From contig NZ_JANXCG010000042.1 in the NCBI RefSeq assembly GCF_025060375.1, positions 1 to 64,000 of the forward strand: a stretch of DNA of 64,000 nucleotides. The letters run 5' to 3'. Below the pieces are notes generated by a model. That model was not told the origin of the DNA. It saw nothing but the letters and a program-made list of their open reading frames with translations, and searched no databases. This document shows, in pieces, positions 61,663 to 64,000 of this stretch; the first letter of the stretch is position 1; each line of letters starts with the position of its first letter. The position numbers and the translations under genes are program-made. This DNA comes from Meiothermus sp. Its GTDB lineage: Bacteria; Deinococcota; Deinococci; Deinococcales; Thermaceae.

Positions 61663-61678
61663 GCCCCATTTGGGGCTT
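61661..61678 (+). terminator. Hairpin spanning the lptB stop codon
   Basis: AAGCCCC-attt-GGGGCTT is a perfect 7-base stem that begins within the TAA stop codon. Without a T tract it is a weak terminator at best; it may be a processing or attenuation site. The DUF3084 gene starts 22 bases later without a Shine-Dalgarno sequence. Confidence 0.45.
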
Positions 61679-61700
61679 GGTCTTGCGACCGCGAAGCGCT

Positions 61701-63176
61701 ATGACCTTCTGGGCCATTCTGATTCTGCTGGTGTTGGTGGCGGGCTTGGTGGCCTATGTGGGCGACCTGGTAGCCAAGCGAGTCGGCAAGCGCCACTGGC
61801 GTTTCCTGGGCTTGCGGCCCCGCACCACGGCCACTTTGGTGGCGGTGGTCACTGGGGTGCTCATTGCCTTGGGCGCTTTCGGGGCTTTCTTCCTGGTGGT
61901 GCGGGAGGCCCGGGAGACCATCCTTCAGGCGGAGGCTGTGCGCCAGGAGCGCGACCGGCTGCGCGCCGAGGTGGGGCGGCTGGAAAGCCGGGCGGCCGCC
62001 ATCTTTGCCCAGTACGAGCAGCTCAAGGCTGAGCGCGACGAGTTTGAGCGGAGCCTTACCCTTCTGGCCCGGCAGCTTAGCCAGAACGTAGAGCTACAGC
62101 GCCAGACCCGCCAAGACCTTGAAGAGGTGCTTGTGGAGCGCGAGAGGCTCCGCCAGGAGCTGGAGAGGTTGCAGGCCGAGGGCCAGGCCCAGCGGGTGGC
62201 TCTGGAAGAGCTGAAGCAGGCTCGAGCCAACCTTCTGCGGGAGCGGGAGCGCTTGGAGAGGGAGAAGGCCTCCCTGCAGGCCGAGAACAGCCGTCTCCTG
62301 TCAGACCGGGAGACGCTCAGGGCCCAGGCTCAGCGGGCTGAGCAGCAGCTTCGCCGGTTTGAGCTGGCCCGACAGGAGGCTCAGAAGCGGCTTGGGGAGC
62401 TTCGCCGCTGGACCCAGGCGCTCGAGACCCGGCTGCGCGAGCTGGAGCAGGAGAAGCGCAACCTGGAGGGGGATATCGCGGTGCTGGGAAGGGTCCCGGT
62501 AGCCCCAGCGCCGGACGAGAGCCTGGGGCGCCAGCTCGAGAGCCTTCAGCGGGAGAATGCGGACCTGCGGGCCAGGCTTCTGGAGGCCCAGCGGGATGCG
62601 CAGCAGGCAAAGGAGCGTAACCGGGTTATCGCTGCCGGGCTGGAAAAGGCCTTGCGGATGAACCTGCTGGCGGAGGAGCCGGTGCTGCCGGGAAGGGAAC
62701 AGGCGGCCTTGCTCGAGGTAGCCCGGCGGGCTGAGAACCGCGTACGCCTGCTCGGGCTTCGAGGTATGGAGGTGGCGGAGGTGCCTGAGCTGGTCAACCC
62801 AGGGCCGGGGCTGCTTCTCGCCAGGGTGCGCGGTGTGGACCCGGAGGGCCGGGTGCTGGTGGCAATTGAGTACCGGGCCCGGGAACAGGTCTTCGCCGAG
62901 GGCGAGGTGCTGGCCTCCACCATCTTGCTGCTCCCGGCCAGCTCAGGGGAGCTCCGGCGGAAGTTCAACGTCCTGAGCCAGGTGGTTGAGAACCGCCTGA
63001 GTGGGGCCGGGTGGATTCCCGAAAAGCTGGCCCAAGGGGGGATTCCCTTGGAGGAGTTCGCCAACTTGGCCGCTCAGCTCAGCGGCCGGCGTGGGGGGAC
63101 CCGGGTGGGGGTGGTGGCCCTGAAGGACCTTTACCCTACCGAACCGCCCCGCCTGGGCCTGCGCATTCTCCCCTAG
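61701..63176 (+). CDS. DUF3084 membrane-anchored coiled-coil protein
   Basis: Predicted 491 residues. Two N-terminal membrane segments (about 3-22 and 45-70) precede a long coiled coil (about 80-280) rich in Glu, Arg and Gln. The C-terminal DUF3084 domain (about 290-491) includes RNRVIAAGLEKALR. The protein recalls envelope or cell-division scaffolds such as EzrA-like proteins, though the function is unknown. ATG 61701 gives MTFWAILILL, a proper membrane start; longer frames add an unlikely basic extension. Confidence 0.83.
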   Translation: MTFWAILILLVLVAGLVAYVGDLVAKRVGKRHWRFLGLRPRTTATLVAVVTGVLIALGAFGAFFLVVREARETILQAEAVRQERDRLRAEVGRLESRAAAIFAQYEQLKAERDEFERSLTLLARQLSQNVELQRQTRQDLEEVLVERERLRQELERLQAEGQAQRVALEELKQARANLLRERERLEREKASLQAENSRLLSDRETLRAQAQRAEQQLRRFELARQEAQKRLGELRRWTQALETRLRELEQEKRNLEGDIAVLGRVPVAPAPDESLGRQLESLQRENADLRARLLEAQRDAQQAKERNRVIAAGLEKALRMNLLAEEPVLPGREQAALLEVARRAENRVRLLGLRGMEVAEVPELVNPGPGLLLARVRGVDPEGRVLVAIEYRAREQVFAEGEVLASTILLLPASSGELRRKFNVLSQVVENRLSGAGWIPEKLAQGGIPLEEFANLAAQLSGRRGGTRVGVVALKDLYPTEPPRLGLRILP

Positions 63177-63180
63177 GCCC

Positions 63181-64000
63181 TTACGCTGGGACCCGATAGC
63201 CGTAGTGCTCGAGCCGCCCCCTCAGCTCAGCGTCTACCGGGGGGCGGGCGCCGAAGCGGGCGATAACCCAGCCTGCGACTTGCACCGCGAGCTGCCCTGC
63301 GGCCAGGGGGTCGCGGGAGCGCAGGTAGTGGCCCAGGAAGGCCCCGCAGAAGGAGTCTCCAGCGCCAGTAGCGTCCACCGGTTGGTCTTGGGTGGCTTCC
63401 AGCCGGATGAGCCGCTCCCCATCCAGGATAAGGGCCCCCCTGGCGGCCAGCTTGAGCAGGAGCATAGCCTCTGGATAGAGCCCGCGCAGGGATTCCAGAA
63501 CCTCCTCGGGTCTACGGGCCCCGGTTAGGGCCTGCCCCTCCTCGAGGTTGGGAAAGACAAAGTCCGGCTGAAGGCCCCGGGTTATGCGGCGAAACTCCTC
63601 CCGGCCAATCTCCCGGATCATCTGGAACGAGGCTGGATCAAAGGAGACGCTGAGCCCAGCCTCCCGTGCCATCTCCACCGCTCTCAGGGCTGCCTGACGG
63701 GGCGGGTTGGTGAAGAGCGACCAGGCCGTTATGTGCAGGTGCTCGGCCTGTTGGATGACCTCTACGGGCAGTTCCTCTGGCCGCAGCTCAAAGTCGGCCC
63801 CCTGAGAGGTGAGCATGGAGCGTTGGCCGGCCGCGTCAATCAGCACCAGGATCACCCCGGTAGGGGTATGGGGTTTCCAGACGATGTGGGGGGCTACCCC
63901 CTCGGCCTCCAGCTCCTGTACGGCGAACTCACCGAAGCGGTCGCGGCCCACCGCCCCTACAAAGGTGCTGGGGTAGCCCACCCGCGCCGCCCAGACCGCT
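63181..64000 (-). CDS. PfkB-family sugar kinase, cut by the window edge
   Basis: At least 273 residues; the true start lies beyond base 64000. AVWAARVGYPSTFVGAVGRD is the PfkB N-terminal region (dimer and substrate lid), VFPNLEEGQAL leads to the central part, KLAARGALI precedes the ATP site, and the C-terminal DATGAGDSFCGAFLG carries the catalytic Asp and anion hole. Ribokinase, fructokinase or KDG kinase are all possible. It converges on the DUF3084 gene with 4 bases between stops. Confidence 0.85.
   Translation of the reverse strand, partial: AVWAARVGYPSTFVGAVGRDRFGEFAVQELEAEGVAPHIVWKPHTPTGVILVLIDAAGQRSMLTSQGADFELRPEELPVEVIQQAEHLHITAWSLFTNPPRQAALRAVEMAREAGLSVSFDPASFQMIREIGREEFRRITRGLQPDFVFPNLEEGQALTGARRPEEVLESLRGLYPEAMLLLKLAARGALILDGERLIRLEATQDQPVDATGAGDSFCGAFLGHYLRSRDPLAAGQLAVQVAGWVIARFGARPPVDAELRGRLEHYGYRVPA

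Overview
This window is bacterial chromosome from a member of the Deinococcota, most likely Meiothermus or a close relative of Thermus. The evidence is high GC, a CTC family L25 ribosomal protein of the Thermus TL5 length, a DUF3809 gene, many promoters of the TANNNT type lying 6-9 bases upstream of start codons (leaderless mRNAs), and a marked excess of the palindrome CTCGAG. The species assignment is inference; the genes are called from protein motifs.

Layout. 1-3.8 kb: a leaderless 2-methylcitrate cycle operon (prpC-prpD-prpB), flanked by decayed gene remnants. 4.0-7.5 kb: a tandem-duplicated HspR-type MerR regulator, a small anchored protein and an orphan CoxL-like molybdoenzyme subunit. 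7.6-8.5 kb: a HemC-like protein with altered catalytic residues. 8.5-17.7 kb (minus strand): a seven-gene operon of MocR-type regulator, ethanolamine-type permease, glutamine-synthetase-like ligase, short-chain dehydrogenase, aldehyde dehydrogenase, class I glutamine amidotransferase and a cNMP/CBS/DUF294 protein. It reads as a complete gamma-glutamylation route for an amino alcohol: import, glutamylation, two oxidations, and hydrolysis back to glutamate plus glycine. This is the best candidate for a little-described system.

17.7-25.3 kb: ABC-F ATPase, a divergent PlsY paralog, an S9 peptidase, GalE, a class III CoA-transferase and an amidohydrolase. 25.3-31.6 kb: a sulfide oxidation region. 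SQR, a persulfide dioxygenase fused to rhodanese domains, four further rhodanese proteins and a TauE exporter all run on the minus strand, with a divergent LysR gene. Two CsoR/CstR-like palindromes flank a perfect TTGACA box in front of the dioxygenase. 31.5-38 kb: TrmL, DUF190-CrcB, two lipoproteins, Tgt, tRNA-Val and tRNA-Glu, L25 and peptidyl-tRNA hydrolase. 38-43.7 kb: a penicillin-acylase-like hydrolase, a VOC protein, a CDGSH protein, an aldo/keto reductase and a GT28-like glycosyltransferase.

43.8-52.5 kb: a compact Wzx/Wzy-type polysaccharide operon (flippase, four GT4 glycosyltransferases, polymerase, WecA/TagO-like initiating transferase) ending in a DUF72 gene. 52.6-64 kb: PilT, a CBS-like membrane protein, a nucleotidyltransferase, small unknowns, an UPF0173 hydrolase, a Hanks-type kinase, an acyl-CoA synthetase, GltX, LptB, a DUF3084 coiled-coil protein and a PfkB-family kinase cut by the right edge. 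Genes are dense, often with 4-base start/stop overlaps; no CRISPR array, insertion sequence, rRNA or prophage was seen.
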